From the NCBI GenBank assembly GCA_020631735.1, contig CM036231.1, forward strand, positions 6,103,831 through 6,167,830: DNA of 64,000 nucleotides, written 5' to 3'. The position numbers and the translations under genes are program-made. Origin of the DNA: Saccharum officinarum. Lineage: Eukaryota > Streptophyta > Magnoliopsida > Poales > Poaceae. Below are positions 45,456-57,100 of this stretch, piece after piece. Within the stretch, counting starts at the first letter, position 1, and the number at the start of each line of letters is the position of its first letter. Below the pieces are notes generated by a model. It was not told the DNA's origin. It worked only from the letters and a program-made list of their open reading frames with translations, and ran no database searches.

Positions 45456-45467
45456 GCTCCGATGCCA
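45456..45467 (-). other. Primer-binding site of the Tekay element
   Basis: On the minus strand TGGCATCGGAGC lies two bases after the 5' LTR. It matches the initiator tRNA-Met site TGGTATCAGAGC at 10 of 12 positions; both differences are transitions. Confidence 0.75.
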
Positions 45468-45469
45468 GC

Positions 45470-48400
45470 TGTAACGGATCAACGTAATTATACGAGATTA
45501 AGTAAGAAAATTTTCCACCGAGGCGGTTAATTTATCAAACTTAAACCCGTATAACCCGAGATTCCGTGAAATCACGAGGGATTTCAAACCAACCAACATA
45601 CAACCAAGATCGTACTGATTTAGCAGCCACAGTTCACATGATACGTAGAGTTCACAATAAAAGTGGAGTACATCGGAGTTCGGAATAAAAGTTATTACAA
45701 CACAGTTCAAAATAACATAGCGGAAGCAAGTAGTTTTACACCCACACTTCGTTCAAATACAGTGCCAGTAGATAGTCATGGTCCACAAAAGCAGTAGATA
45801 AGACAAACAGAGTGACCCTTGCCCAAGGTCCTAGTTGTCGCCCATCGCCGGATACAGACAGTTGGAGCAGTACCCATAGTACATCTGACCATCTGCAACA
45901 ATAATGGGAACAACGCCCTGAGTACGAGAATGTACTCAGCTAGACTTACCCGTCATAAACCAGAAATAAAGGACACCAAGGATCATGCAATGCTTTATAG
46001 ATTGGACTGGCTTGACTCATTTGCGAAAAGCATAAGTTGTTATGAAAAACTATACCAGTACTTTTTGCATCACCTTTTAGTATAACCTATTCAAGCTAGG
46101 TAAGCACCTATTGCTAAAACAATCACTTGATTCCTCATTAACAATCCAGATTACCATATCAGGTTTAGCATTTCCAACGTCATTCACTTAACCATCAGTG
46201 TTTCTTTAATGTTACTACGATGCCATAGCTCGAGTCAAGTGCTCACTAACCAGGAGCGACGGCGATTCGAATCGAATTCCTATCCAGCTGGAGATTTATT
46301 CCTCACACAAACCCTGTTTCCCCCGTCAGGGTCGCGTAGATCACCAATGACACTTTCCAAGAAGCCGCGGGATAACAATCATGGATCGCACTACCCAGGG
46401 ACCGCCCGACTGTCAGGACGCACCTTGGGCTTACTCTTCGCGTCCCCGTTACACCCCCTTCAACACCAGTCTGCCAACCCGAGTTTATCCCGGCTCGAAA
46501 AGTGTCACTAGCTTCGCGGTCGAAAGGTACTTTATTCGGCCAGCTAAATGTGAGGCATGCGTTCAACATGACAAGAGGGACGAGCAACGATCGGTCCTTA
46601 ATCGACACAGACGGAATCACTATAGTCCAAAACCCTATAAGACTTCGCCCGGTCTTCATTTATCCATCAACACTTGGTTACTTTTTATGATCACAATTAC
46701 AGCTAACCATAACCCGGTATCCACCTATAACTCGCAGGTGACAGGAAATCACCCGACTTCTACCGGTCTAAGCATGGCTAAGCAATTTACTCGATCCTGA
46801 CCTAACGGGGTGAAAGATAATCCGGTGGCCAAGGTAATAATGCAACAACGGTTTCACGCAACTCCTATAACTTAATGCAAGTATATATATATAACTATAG
46901 TTCATGTAGTAAGGAACAACTTTTATAAAATAGGAGACTTAAAATGCTCCGGGGCTTGCCTTTTTCGAACGAGCTAGGATGGTGGTCGATGCACTCTGGC
47001 AGCTCCTCGCCTGACTCTTCCTCCTCGGGCACCTCCTGTGTCTGGGGCTCCTGCGGATTCGTCCAAGCTTGTTTCTCCGGTACTGCTACCTGCGACTCTT
47101 CCTGCGATCCTGTATGATACAAGTGCATAAGTAAACATGCGAATGATGCATCGGATTGTGGTGGAGTGCTTTGATGACATGAGATGCAGATGAGCACATG
47201 GAATGAGCAGTTTGAATATAACTATTTCTTCTACAAGGTAGTCCACGTCATCCAAGAACATATACCCTAAAACATGCACCTTATTCTTCTATTAGTTAGC
47301 CTATCATCTACACATACGAGTGAACCTAAGCTACCAAAGCTTACCAACCTAACTCAACCACAACATCAGCAAGGCATAATGATGCTTCAAAGATACATCA
47401 AACATATTTTATTTCTCTTAATTTCTCATAAAGAATAATCTTTTATTCCCTATTTAACTAGGGTTACACAGCAACACCTATTTCTGGTGTAGATAAAAAT
47501 CTACAAAAATTACAGTAGATTACTCTTACCCTAACTAACCTACTACTAATTTTTCATGAGAAATGCTTATGTAAAACTGCCTGTACAAAATAAACAAGTT
47601 ATAGCCTAAATATGATCATGAAATTATTTTGTACTAGAAAAAGTATCAAACAACAGATTTCATATTTTTCCTATGTTACTAACAGTAAACTAACATACTA
47701 CAAAAATTATCACATGTATGTTCTATACAAATTTAGCCCTCTACTAAAAATAACAAAGATTATCAATTAAAAGCATTTGAACTACACTTTAAAAATTTCT
47801 CACAAAACATGCTTCACTAATATTTTTCCTAGAAAGTACATCACTAATAAAGATTAAAGCAACAAGAATCACATTTTTCCCTTCATTATTTTATTTACTA
47901 CGTATTTTCTAAGATATCAGCATTTATAGCAATTAAATAAATTTGCACAGAAAAGTGTCACAAAATTAACATGAGCTATTTTTAAACTGTAGATCTATTC
48001 AAGAGTAACATTACAAAATTTGTTTCACAATTTTTGGAGCTATAAATCTGGAGATATGATTTTTGAAAGCCTTTTCAACATTTCTGAAAATCATTTTCTT
48101 TAAAACTAAAAGTCTATCCGGCCTTTAACGCTACGTGCACCCCGCTGCTACACACCGAACCAAAACACCGAGACAGACAGGCGGGCCCAGGAGTCAAGCG
48201 GGACCCACAGGTCAGCCGGAGGGGAGGCCAGCAGGAGCATCGCCGGCCAGAGCTCACCGGCGGCGAGCCCACGTGCGGCGCTGGCGGCACCAGTGTGCTC
48301 AGCACAACGAGCCGCACCGACCGGTGCTCGGTCTTGGCCGGGTGGCCTACCGGAGCGAGCTCGCCGACGCGCATGGCGGCACGACGGTGCGGCTCGTCGG

Positions 48401-49510
48401 CGGGAGCTCGACTCCGGCCATGGCAAGGCGGGCAGGGAGGCGCTACGGCTTCGCGGGAGGGAGGCGAAACTGCTGACCGCGAGAGGGAGGAAGGAGGGGT
48501 GGAACAGAAAGATTGCCGTAGCCACGAACTCCGGCGAGCGGCGGTGAAGAGCGGCCGGCCAAAATTGGCCTCCTCACCTTGACAAAGGCGACCGCTGGAG
48601 GGAGCACGAGGTAGAGCGAAGGGAGGCGGAGCAATGGCCGCAAGGAATCGGACGCGGGCGCGGCAGTAGCGGTCAACGGCGGTGGCGGAGCTCCGGGAGC
48701 CGGCAATGGCGCGGCTGCTGCTGGCGAGCTGCTGCGGAGCGATAGGAGGGAATGGAGGGAGCAGCCGAGGCGGGCGAGCGCGTGGAGGGGGTAAGCGGGT
48801 GCGGGGAACGCGGGGGCCACCAGGGCGCGTGTCGCACGGCGTTGCCGTCGCTCGACCACGCGGCGGCCGAGTGCTGCCGCTGCGCCACGACGTCGCGTGC
48901 GGGAGCGCGCGCGGGCAGGAGGAAGACGGCGCGGGCGCGGACGCGCGAGAGAAGGCGGGGGCGAGCGGACCGGGCCGGCATCCGTTCGCGGGCCGAAAGG
49001 GAGGCCGCGGCCACTAAAGCGAAAGCTGATTTTTCTTTTACAAAAATATTTCCAGATTTTCCTTATTTGTTTCAAAATTGAATTTGAAAATGAAAAAGAG
49101 GTTTTCGGAACTTTTGCCCAAAATAAAAGTTGTTCAAAATTTTATTCTCTACAACTTTCATGTAGGGCACTTTTTAAAATTCTCAACAGATTTTGAATTT
49201 AGGATTTAAAGCTAAGTTGTTAATCAAAAAAAATATTTGTTTAGAATATTTTTAAAACAAAATTTGAGAAAAACTTGAATTCAAGAATTGCTCCAAAAAT
49301 CATGTTAATTTATTCTAGATTATTTAAAATTATAGCTACACAAAGTTTCACCACTCTTTAGCACTTGAATGCAGAATTTGGGTTTTAAGTAATTGTTTTT
49401 CAACTTTAAATTTAAAAGGGTCTATACTGCATGCAATGATAACCATGTATGAGATGATTATGACTAATGTTTTGGATGCTAATGCATGCTTAACACCTAG
49501 GGGTGTTACA
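45470..49510 (-). repeat. 5' LTR of the Tekay element
   Basis: TGTAACGGATC...GGGGTGTTACA on the plus strand, adjacent to the primer site on the left and to the GGATT duplication on the right. Minus-strand TATA candidates occur near 46922-46932 (TTTTATAAAAG) and 45992-45999 (TATAAAGC); which is used cannot be told. Confidence 0.95.
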
Positions 49511-49718
49511 GGATTCGGGCCGGGCGTGGGAAGGATGGTGAAGGGGGCGGGATGGATTGGGGCGGAGGCGCGCGCACGGGATCGACTCCGATTAAATTTT
49601 CTCTCAAAACGCAGGTGTCGTACGGTTTCCAACGAGTTCGAAACCGCGCCCGTTTTCCTTCTCTCTCCTCCTCAGATCAGGTAAAGATTCTATTTTTACA
49701 GATGTATCATCCTATTTA
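49511..49718. other. Right flank of the Tekay insertion, GC-rich
   Basis: It begins with the GGATT duplication and continues the GC-rich locus interrupted at 34753. CAGATCAGGTAAAG near 49674 could be a splice donor of an interrupted host exon. Not recognised. Confidence 0.4.
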
Positions 49719-49878
49719 GGCTAGTCTCAATGGGGATTTTATGAAGTTTCATGGGCATTAAATATGCTGACATGGCACCGTGTTAATGAAGAGAGATGAT
49801 AAGAGTTTTGTGGGAGTAGAGAGAGCAAAATATGAATGCGTTGAAAACTAGGTCATGAAACCTCCATTGAGACTGGCC
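49719..49878. mobile_element. Tourist MITE (PIF/Harbinger-type)
   Basis: Ends GGCTAGTCTCAATGGGG and CCTCCATTGAGACTGGCC are inverted repeats. TTA is duplicated at 49716-49718 and 49879-49881. A second inverted terminus (CCCATTGAAACCGGCC followed by TAA, near 49923) lies just outside, suggesting a nested or composite copy. Confidence 0.85.
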
Positions 49879-49924
49879 TTAATGTGCATGAAATCCCCGT
49901 GAAATGCCCATTGAAACCGGCCTA

Positions 49925-50614
49925 ATTGACAATGGTTTACTGGACTACCGGAGTACCAGTTGTAAATTGGTGGCCAATTGTTTAATGAACCAATGCAACT
50001 GCAGTGGGCTTTTGGCTTTGCAAAGGTTTCTTTCACGAATCCCGATAGGCTGATTGATGATTATTAGTGATATGGCACCCGCATAGAATAGTCATCAGAC
50101 TGCAAATCGACACGACGGGGAAGAGCTTCTAGGGTTGGAACTGTTAAGTTTGCCTCAATCGGTGGGCTACATGTGTCTCGCCTCTTTTGAGTTTTGATGC
50201 ATTCAAATGGAAGGAAGATTTGACGTGATAGGCTGATGATTACTCCATGGTACATGGAGCCAGAGAGATCCTCTTCATCTTTTGCGTGCTAGAGCTTCTG
50301 GGTAACACGAGAGAAAGAAAATTCCAAGGGCTTGGTCTGTCAAATTCTGGACTGAAAATACGCACCTTCTTTTCATAGTTCCATCCTTGTTCAAGCCGAA
50401 TGGCCAAACAGAAATCCACCCAACATGCCCACATACACACATGCCATGCAAGTCTTTACTTTTCTTTCCCCGCCTCTGTACTCCTATTCTGTACTAGCAA
50501 CGTGCCAAAAATAAACTACTGGGCCGGCGCAGGAACATCGACAGCCGCCTTCCGGTTCCGTGTTGGCGCCGGCGCGCATGCGCACGACGCAGGCATCAAT
50601 CGAGCAGAGCATGG
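49925..50614. other. Intergenic DNA and probable 3' UTR side of the next gene
   Basis: No domain or repeat recognised. Confidence 0.35.
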
Positions 50615-51466
50615 TCATGGGTCCTTGGCGCCGTCGGGCTCGCTCTCGAGCGGGGCATCCGTGGTGAGGACGACGCAGCAGATAAGGGCGACGAAGGCGA
50701 CGGCCAGGTACGGCGCCAGCCTCGTCAGCTCGCCGAAGCGCCGCGAGTCCGCGGCAGAAGCAGGGGCAGCGCGGCCTCCTGCGCCGGCGGCATTACGCGC
50801 CTTTCGGGCGAAGGTGAAGCGGGCAAGAAGAAGCACGGTGCCGACGACCGCAGCCACGCCGACGAGGGAGCCGCGTTGTATGTAGAGGCCACCGGACACG
50901 GCGAGGAGGAAGGCGGCGGCCCCGGTGAAGCACGCCACCTGGGCCATGCTGGCGAAGCGCCCCGTCGCCTGCGAGTGATCCTCCTCGCGGAAGACGCGGA
51001 GCAGAGTCCTGGCGCAGGGGAGGATGGTGGCGGCGGTGGCAAGGACCGCTGTAACGGGGATCTTAATCTTCCTGGCGACGTCGGCAACAACAAGGTTGAG
51101 CAGGCCGAGGCCTCGGGCGCCGGCGCCGGCGTCGGACGCGACGAGGAGGCACGCGGAGACGAGGAAGGCGACGCCGAGGGACACGACCAGGGTCACCTGC
51201 GCGAATCGGTCCGTGCGCGGCGGCGGCGCGCCGGGCGCGTGTGCGTCGTCGCCTCCGGCGTGCGCCGCCTCGCGGATGAAGCGCGCCAGCAGCATGGCGC
51301 CGAGGGCCTGGGCGGTGACCACGGCCATGGCGAAGACGCAGATGGCCATGTCGGTTAGGGGGCTCCGCCCCGCGATGTCGAGGAGGAGGCGGAGCGCGTC
51401 GGGGAACCCCAGCGCCCCGGCACCAAGAGCCAGGACGATGATCCTCGGATCAAGGCTCGACGCCAT
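50615..51466 (-). CDS. Seven-pass membrane protein, unknown function (283 aa)
   Basis: I do not recognise the family. The ATG at 51464-51466 (MASSLDPRII) was chosen because a TATA box lies about 100 bp upstream (51565-51571) and the longer frame to 51640 runs through it. Seven hydrophobic segments are apparent: residues 9-29, 38-60, 88-110, 136-158, 174-195, 200-219 and 250-268. A Gly/Pro/Asp-rich loop (70-86), a basic/acidic loop (RVFREEDHSQ, 157-166) and an Ala-rich loop (222-245) separate groups of segments. The C-terminus is acidic. GC content is very high and the frame is intact over a single exon, typical of many grass genes. It resembles the gene at 25788-26369 in style but I see no clear sequence homology. 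Cellular site is inferred to be a membrane. Confidence 0.75.
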   Translation of the reverse strand: MASSLDPRIIVLALGAGALGFPDALRLLLDIAGRSPLTDMAICVFAMAVVTAQALGAMLLARFIREAAHAGGDDAHAPGAPPPRTDRFAQVTLVVSLGVAFLVSACLLVASDAGAGARGLGLLNLVVADVARKIKIPVTAVLATAATILPCARTLLRVFREEDHSQATGRFASMAQVACFTGAAAFLLAVSGGLYIQRGSLVGVAAVVGTVLLLARFTFARKARNAAGAGGRAAPASAADSRRFGELTRLAPYLAVAFVALICCVVLTTDAPLESEPDGAKDP

Positions 51467-51564
51467 GTGGATGTGGATCACCTCCTCACTCGTCTCTCTG
51501 TCGTCTCGAGTCTCGACTTCCTTCCCGGCTTCCCGCGCTGCCGTGACTCTGTGAGCAGCGAGAG

Positions 51565-51571
51565 CTTTATA
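51565..51571 (-). promoter_or_regulatory. TATA box of the gene at 50615-51466
   Basis: TATAAAG on the minus strand, 99 bp upstream of the ATG, which predicts a 5' UTR of about 70 nt. Confidence 0.65.
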
Positions 51572-51574
51572 GGA

Positions 51575-52429
51575 AACGGCGGAAGGATTGACAGGTTGAG
51601 TGCGCCATGGTGTCGACTGGCTAATCTGAACCGGACACAACGTTGATGAGACTCCAAAGGTCGCGGGAGTTGGCAGGGCACAAGGCTACAACCTACAAGC
51701 AGACAAGCAGAGTGGTGAGCTCGCTCAGACGCACTAGGACGCGGCAAGTGCTGAATCACGCACGCGGTCGAAGTCAAAAGTGCCCGGAAGCTCTCGCTCT
51801 AGAAGGCCTTTGCTTTGAATGTCATCTAAACGTTGGACTCCTTCACGTGCGTGATCCCAATTCTCAAGTGGGCATTTGGCCCTGTCCACGTGCGTGAATG
51901 AGTCGCCCCGTTATTATTGTCACACGATATTTGTTCCTCGTGCGTGCTACGGTACCTCACTGGCTCACTCCATTGGTGTTGAGCTTCTCTCCGTCACGCA
52001 AATCTGCAATCAGATCGGCCGGCGACCGGCTGCAGTTGCAGCGCATCTGGTCTGAATTCTGAAACCAACCTGCCCCTTGGTTCGATCGGAACGATTGCCT
52101 CGTGTGGACAGCTGAAGCAGACATGGTTCCGGTTTCGTCAACGGGGTGGGGCTACCTTTTGTCGGGTGGGTCAAGCCGTCAAGGGACACAGAATCTGCGC
52201 GCGATCTGAGCTGGACCGGGGACGGGGAGAGAAACGGAGTTTTTGTACGAGCAGCAGGCAGCAGCAGAGACGTCAGCGCTGACCACAACTTCAGTTTTCT
52301 TGATTGAGGAACGACCACAGCTTTCACTTTGCTGCTTCGATTACTAATCAGCACTCAACCGACATTTTTCAACTGTTTTTCGTTAAGGATGTGGCGCATC
52401 TTTCATGTTGGCGATAAACCAATGAACGC
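51575..52429. other. Upstream intergenic region, no further gene seen
   Basis: Short frames (51640-51900, 52010-52350) have no domain. Confidence 0.4.
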
Positions 52430-52668
52430 CATGTTTAGTTACCCTCAAAATTCCAAGTTTTTTCACTCTCTCTCCGTCACATCAATTTTTAGCCACTTGC
52501 ATGGAGTATTAAATGTAGGTAAAAAAAATAACTAATTACACAGTTTAGTTGGAAATCACGAGATGAATCTTTTGAGCCTAGTTGATCCACGATTGGACAA
52601 TATTTGTCAAATAAGACGAAAGTGGTACTATTCATCGGGTTGAAAAAACTTTCAATCTAAACAAGGCC
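52430..52668. mobile_element. Tourist-like MITE, copy d
   Basis: It is closely similar to copy a (TTTTTTCACTCTCTCTCCGT, CACGAGATGAATCTTTTGAG) and ends ...AATCTAAACAAGGCC. Confidence 0.85.
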
Positions 52669-53185
52669 GAAATAAAGTAGCAGATTGCCAATCTCTTTTC
52701 GCTTTAGAATGTCTGTGTGAGCAATACTAGTTATAGACTTGTCGTAGGTTGAGTGCTGATTACTAATCGAAGCCTCTACATTTAATCCTTACGGAGATCG
52801 ATCTGGTTGAGACTAATCATCATAGACAATAGTAATTGACATTGGATATTATAGGATCTTTTTTTTTGAAAAAGTAAATCCATATGTAACATTTTGAGAA
52901 ATAACATAAAGTAACCCACTGGATATGCATTTGAATTTACATATTTCAGCGAGCAACTTCAACAATTTACCAAAAGGCTTTGGCATCCTTGTTTTTTTAA
53001 AAAAAAAGAGAAAAAAAAGACTCCAGGAGTTTAACAAAGGGGTTGACATCTTTAGCGAGCTGGCAAAAATCAGCGCCCCACGCGCGTATATGCGCCCGGC
53101 CCATCCGCGCGCGTCCACGATTTCTTCGACGCCGCCACGGCTTTCTTCCTGGGCGCGCGAGGAAGATTGCTTGCAGGTGCAGCTG

Positions 53186-53291
53186 ATGCGACTCAAGAGC
53201 TCGTACTGTTGCTGCACGTGCATCTGAATGCCTGCTCTGATGTGACTCAAGAGCTCGTACTAGTTGCTTGCAGGTGCACATGCCTGCTCTG
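53186..53291. repeat. Two-copy tandem duplication, about 55 bp
   Basis: GACTCAAGAGCTCGTACT...TTGC...ATGCCTGCTCTG occurs twice in tandem, with small differences. Confidence 0.8.
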
Positions 53292-53376
53292 CTCCTCGTG
53301 ATGTGACAGCATCCCGACCATTGCACAGCATCAATGAATCGTCATCCACGCTGTACCTGGCGGATGGAGGATCGGC

Positions 53377-53490
53377 CGCCCAGCAGTTGGCGACGGCGAG
53401 CTGGAACCACCTGCCGACGGCGAGCTGCAACCTGGCGACGGCGATCTGGAGGCCTGGCGGCCGGCGACCTGGAGACCTGGCGGCCGTGTT
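53377..53490. repeat. GC-rich minisatellite
   Basis: GGCGACGGCGAGCTG-type units and GACCTGG-type units (one as GGCGACCTGGAGACCTGGCG) are repeated. Open frames on both strands here follow from the repeat. Confidence 0.65.
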
Positions 53491-53499
53491 TTGGCGCGG

Positions 53500-54121
53500 C
53501 ACGCGAAGGAAGACGTGCGGAAAGAAAGTTTGTGGGTCCAATTTTGATTTTGCCAATTGAATTATAGTAAACTATTGGAGATTGATCTTTTTTTTTCTTT
53601 GGCATAACATTTGGGAAGTTGTGAAACTCTAAGGTTTGAAAAACAAAAAAAATCCTTAACTGTTGGAGTTGCTCTCCGAGGATACTTGATAGCAAGCGTT
53701 TAGGCGAAAAGCCAGTGCTGTTGCGATCCGAGCCGCCCTCCGCTACAGTACACGAGCGTAAGACAGAGCATCACAGACTGACGGCTGCTGCATTTCGCAG
53801 GCTTGACGCATCACCATCGGATAAGCACGCAAGGAAAAGGCGCCTTCAAAAGATTACATGAGATTTTGATCTTGGCGATGTTACTGTCCCCCCGAAAAGT
53901 AGTACCTATCACTTGGACAAATGGTGTGGATTAGGATTCAATATTCATTGCCTAAGAATGTTCGGTACCATATTTTGCTTGTGCTTATATATATATATAT
54001 ATTGTTTTTGTATGTGGTGCTTTTGATAAACGAACGGTAATCAAAGAAACTGAAACATTCTCGAGGTTGTGGTTGTGGATCAGATCAGATCTGACGATGA
54101 TTGAACTAATATATAAAGTTA
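53500..54121. other. Intergenic DNA, no gene seen
   Basis: A CATCGGATAAGCACGCAAGG block near 53815 resembles 32467-32487. An AT dinucleotide run lies near 53986. Confidence 0.4.
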
Positions 54122-57100
54122 GGCCGGTTTAGATGAGCCCTAAAAGTTAGAATTTTTTCACTCTCTCTCCATCACATCAATCTTTGAACGCATGAATGGA
54201 GCAGTAAATGTAGATAAAAAATAATAATTGCACAGTTTGATTGTAAATCACGTGTAACAGAACCGTCAAAATTATAAGAGCACAAGTACAAAAACAATCA
54301 CCGAAGTGATCAAATTCTCGCACTTGAGCCCATATAACTCCGGTAGTCCAATGAAATCACGAGGGATTTCAAACCAACCAACATACCAGCCAAGATCGTA
54401 GTGATTCAACATAACAAGTCACATGTTATAACCTTTTCATAAGTAATTCAATATACATCGGAGTTCAACGTAGTTATTATAACTTAAATTAAAAAGTAGC
54501 GGAAGCAAAGTAATTTGAAACTAACATTTCTCTGATTTCAAATACACGCTAGTACCAAGGTCGACTTCCAACAAAAGCATTAGAGACAAGATAAATAAGA
54601 AGGATCATGCCCGTGATCACACTCTGCCACAAGGCAGGAGCCAACCAACTCTTGCAGTCGCCATGATACATCACAACCTGCAACAAGTGGAGAATAAAAC
54701 CCTGAGTACAAGAAGGTACTCAGCTAGACTTACCCGTCAGAAACCAGAAATAAGGTGACACCAAGGATCATGCAAGGTTGATATAAAGTGGGGCTAGTTT
54801 GACAACATTTTGCATAAAAGCTTAATATAGATGATCAATCATTAATGCTTAAGCATCAAGTTAATTATCATTAACCTATCATCTATATTAGAACCTGTAC
54901 TAGAGCACTCACTTTATTAGGAGCAAACAATATTAACCATAGCAGGTATAAATTGAGGCAACCTTTCCATCGTTATTCAATTAACTATCCATTCAATTTA
55001 ATGGAATCTACGTTGTCGCTGCTCAAGTCAAGTGCTCACTAACCGGGAGCGACGACGATTCGAATAAGCTTCCTATCCAGCTGGAGGGGTATTTCTAACA
55101 CTCACCGCGCAGGCCCCTGCCAGGGTCGCACAAGCCACCTTTCGTACAATTCAGGAGTCACGGGTTTGAATGATGCCGCATCCCCAAGGGAGACACTCTG
55201 TCAGGTGCTAGGGACTCTAACCCCCCTTGGTCTCATGCCAATGTTCCCAAGCACAACATTACTCTCCTTCAAGATGCGACCTACCATTCGACTCCCGGCC
55301 TGAACCGCATTACTCGGCTTCGCGGTCGGAACGACTTATCTGGCCAACTAAGTGTTAGACTGCGTTCAACATGACTCAAGGACGTACAACGAATCGGTCC
55401 TTAAACGACTCAGATGGGGATAGATCCACACCCAAGACCTCCATGTCTTGTTGCTTCCCTATCGTCATCCTGCCCGGTCTCATTTCATTTTATTAACACA
55501 TGGTTCTTTTCCACGATAGGAATTATAGCCAACCGTGCCATATATGAATATCCCTACATCTCGCAGGTGACAGAAAATCACCTGACTTCTGCCGCTTAAA
55601 GGACTAAGCATCTACTCGATCATAGTCTATATAGGATTCAAAGATTCATATATCTGGACAAGGAATGATATAATGCAGCAAGGGTTTCCAACCAACTCCT
55701 ACCACTTAATGCAACAATACTTATAACATATATAGAATTAATTGCTTTGAAGGTAGGAGGCTTATAATGCTCCGAGGCTTGTCTGGGATCCGACATGAAT
55801 CAGTCAAGTTAGCTTGTGTCGTCTTGATGATGCCTCCACTCCAAGTATGCACTCCAGGGTCCTTTCATCCTCGGGATGGATCCACCAACATCTTCTTCTG
55901 GTTTGCTCCACACCACGTCCTTCACGTGTTTCAGCTAGCGTACCTAAATGAGGTGCAACGATGCATATGTATGAATGCATAGAAGTGCAATAAACAAAGT
56001 AATCATGTAAGCATACCAAAGTTCCCATAAGCACCTAGAGCTAATTAACTTAATCCTCATTAAGGCATAACATAGAAGAGGGCAAGCACATCAGTCAAGA
56101 CACAAGCCTCATAAGATCACAGGGTACTAACCCAAGTACCATCAAAGATATGAGTCACACTTTAACACACTAGCATGACAAAGTGAATCAAAGCACTAAA
56201 ACTAGAATCTGCCACTTTCTGGATATACATATAGTAGCTGAGTAAATCAATCATATCTAGAGTTTTACAAATCCAAATGATGTGCAATAAGACGTTATAG
56301 AAAGATTATGAAATTATTTATAATTCATTTAATATCACCTAAGACTGATTCCCAAGTTTACTGGGTCAAAAAGATGAAACTACAGACTCTGGTCTGCTAC
56401 AAACAGAGAGCAACCAAATCTGGAATCTGACTTTAAACATCTATAACTCAAAAACTACTTGACCAAATGCCACCAAATTTTAACACAAGCTAGATACATG
56501 AATTATATACAACTTTTCTAAAGACAAGGTTGTCAGAAAACATCATTATCATGGGGTAATTTACATTACCCCAGAATTGTCTAGAAACTACTAATTGCAA
56601 GAAATAATTATTAACATATGTTGCAAACATATAATTGTGCAAAACCAACTTTACCAACATTTCACACATGACTAATGAACACCATAAAACATAGTGTCCA
56701 TCACTAAATAAATTCTTTTAATACATTTTCTTAATTTATTTAGATAATTAGGTGGGATTATGAACACCTATCAAAAGTGCACAATAAATTCTACAAAAAT
56801 TACAGTGTCCTAGAAATGCTACCAAAAGTCTATTGTCCAAATTTCAAGCCATTTGGACAAGTATATCAACCTCTATGAAAAAGACAAATGGCTAATACAA
56901 TAAAACATGTGAGAGCAAGTTAAACCTAAAACTCCATATTTTCTATGAACACAAGGCCCTAGCATGAATCAATATGATATATAAACATCATACTAAGCTA
57001 ATGAAATAACATTTTCTATTTTATCAATTATATATTATTTACAAGCTATTTATCAAGCCATAAACAAGTTAAATCAATAACTTGATCATACAGTATGCAA

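Larger units (their letters stand above)
34754..49510 (-). mobile_element. Complete Tekay/Del-type Ty3/gypsy chromovirus carrying an extra H3-tail-like ORF
   Basis: 14,757 bp, transcribed leftwards. GGATT occurs on both sides (34749-34753 and 49511-49515), a perfect 5-bp target duplication. LTRs are 4,051 bp (3', 34754-38804) and 4,041 bp (5', 45470-49510), TGTAAC...GTTACA, nearly identical and therefore young. In element orientation the order is 5' LTR, primer-binding site, a 770-nt leader, a 350-codon extra ORF, gag-pol ending in a chromodomain, a polypurine tract abutting the pol stop, and the 3' LTR. The RT and integrase sequences and the C-terminal chromodomain place it in the Tekay clade. 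The extra ORF upstream of gag is not part of the standard Tekay plan as I know it. Confidence 0.96.

Noticed and set aside
50876..51554. Plus-strand frames opposite the membrane-protein gene
   Set aside because: Shadows of the GC-rich minus-strand coding frame; the TATA box and hydrophobic segments support the minus strand.
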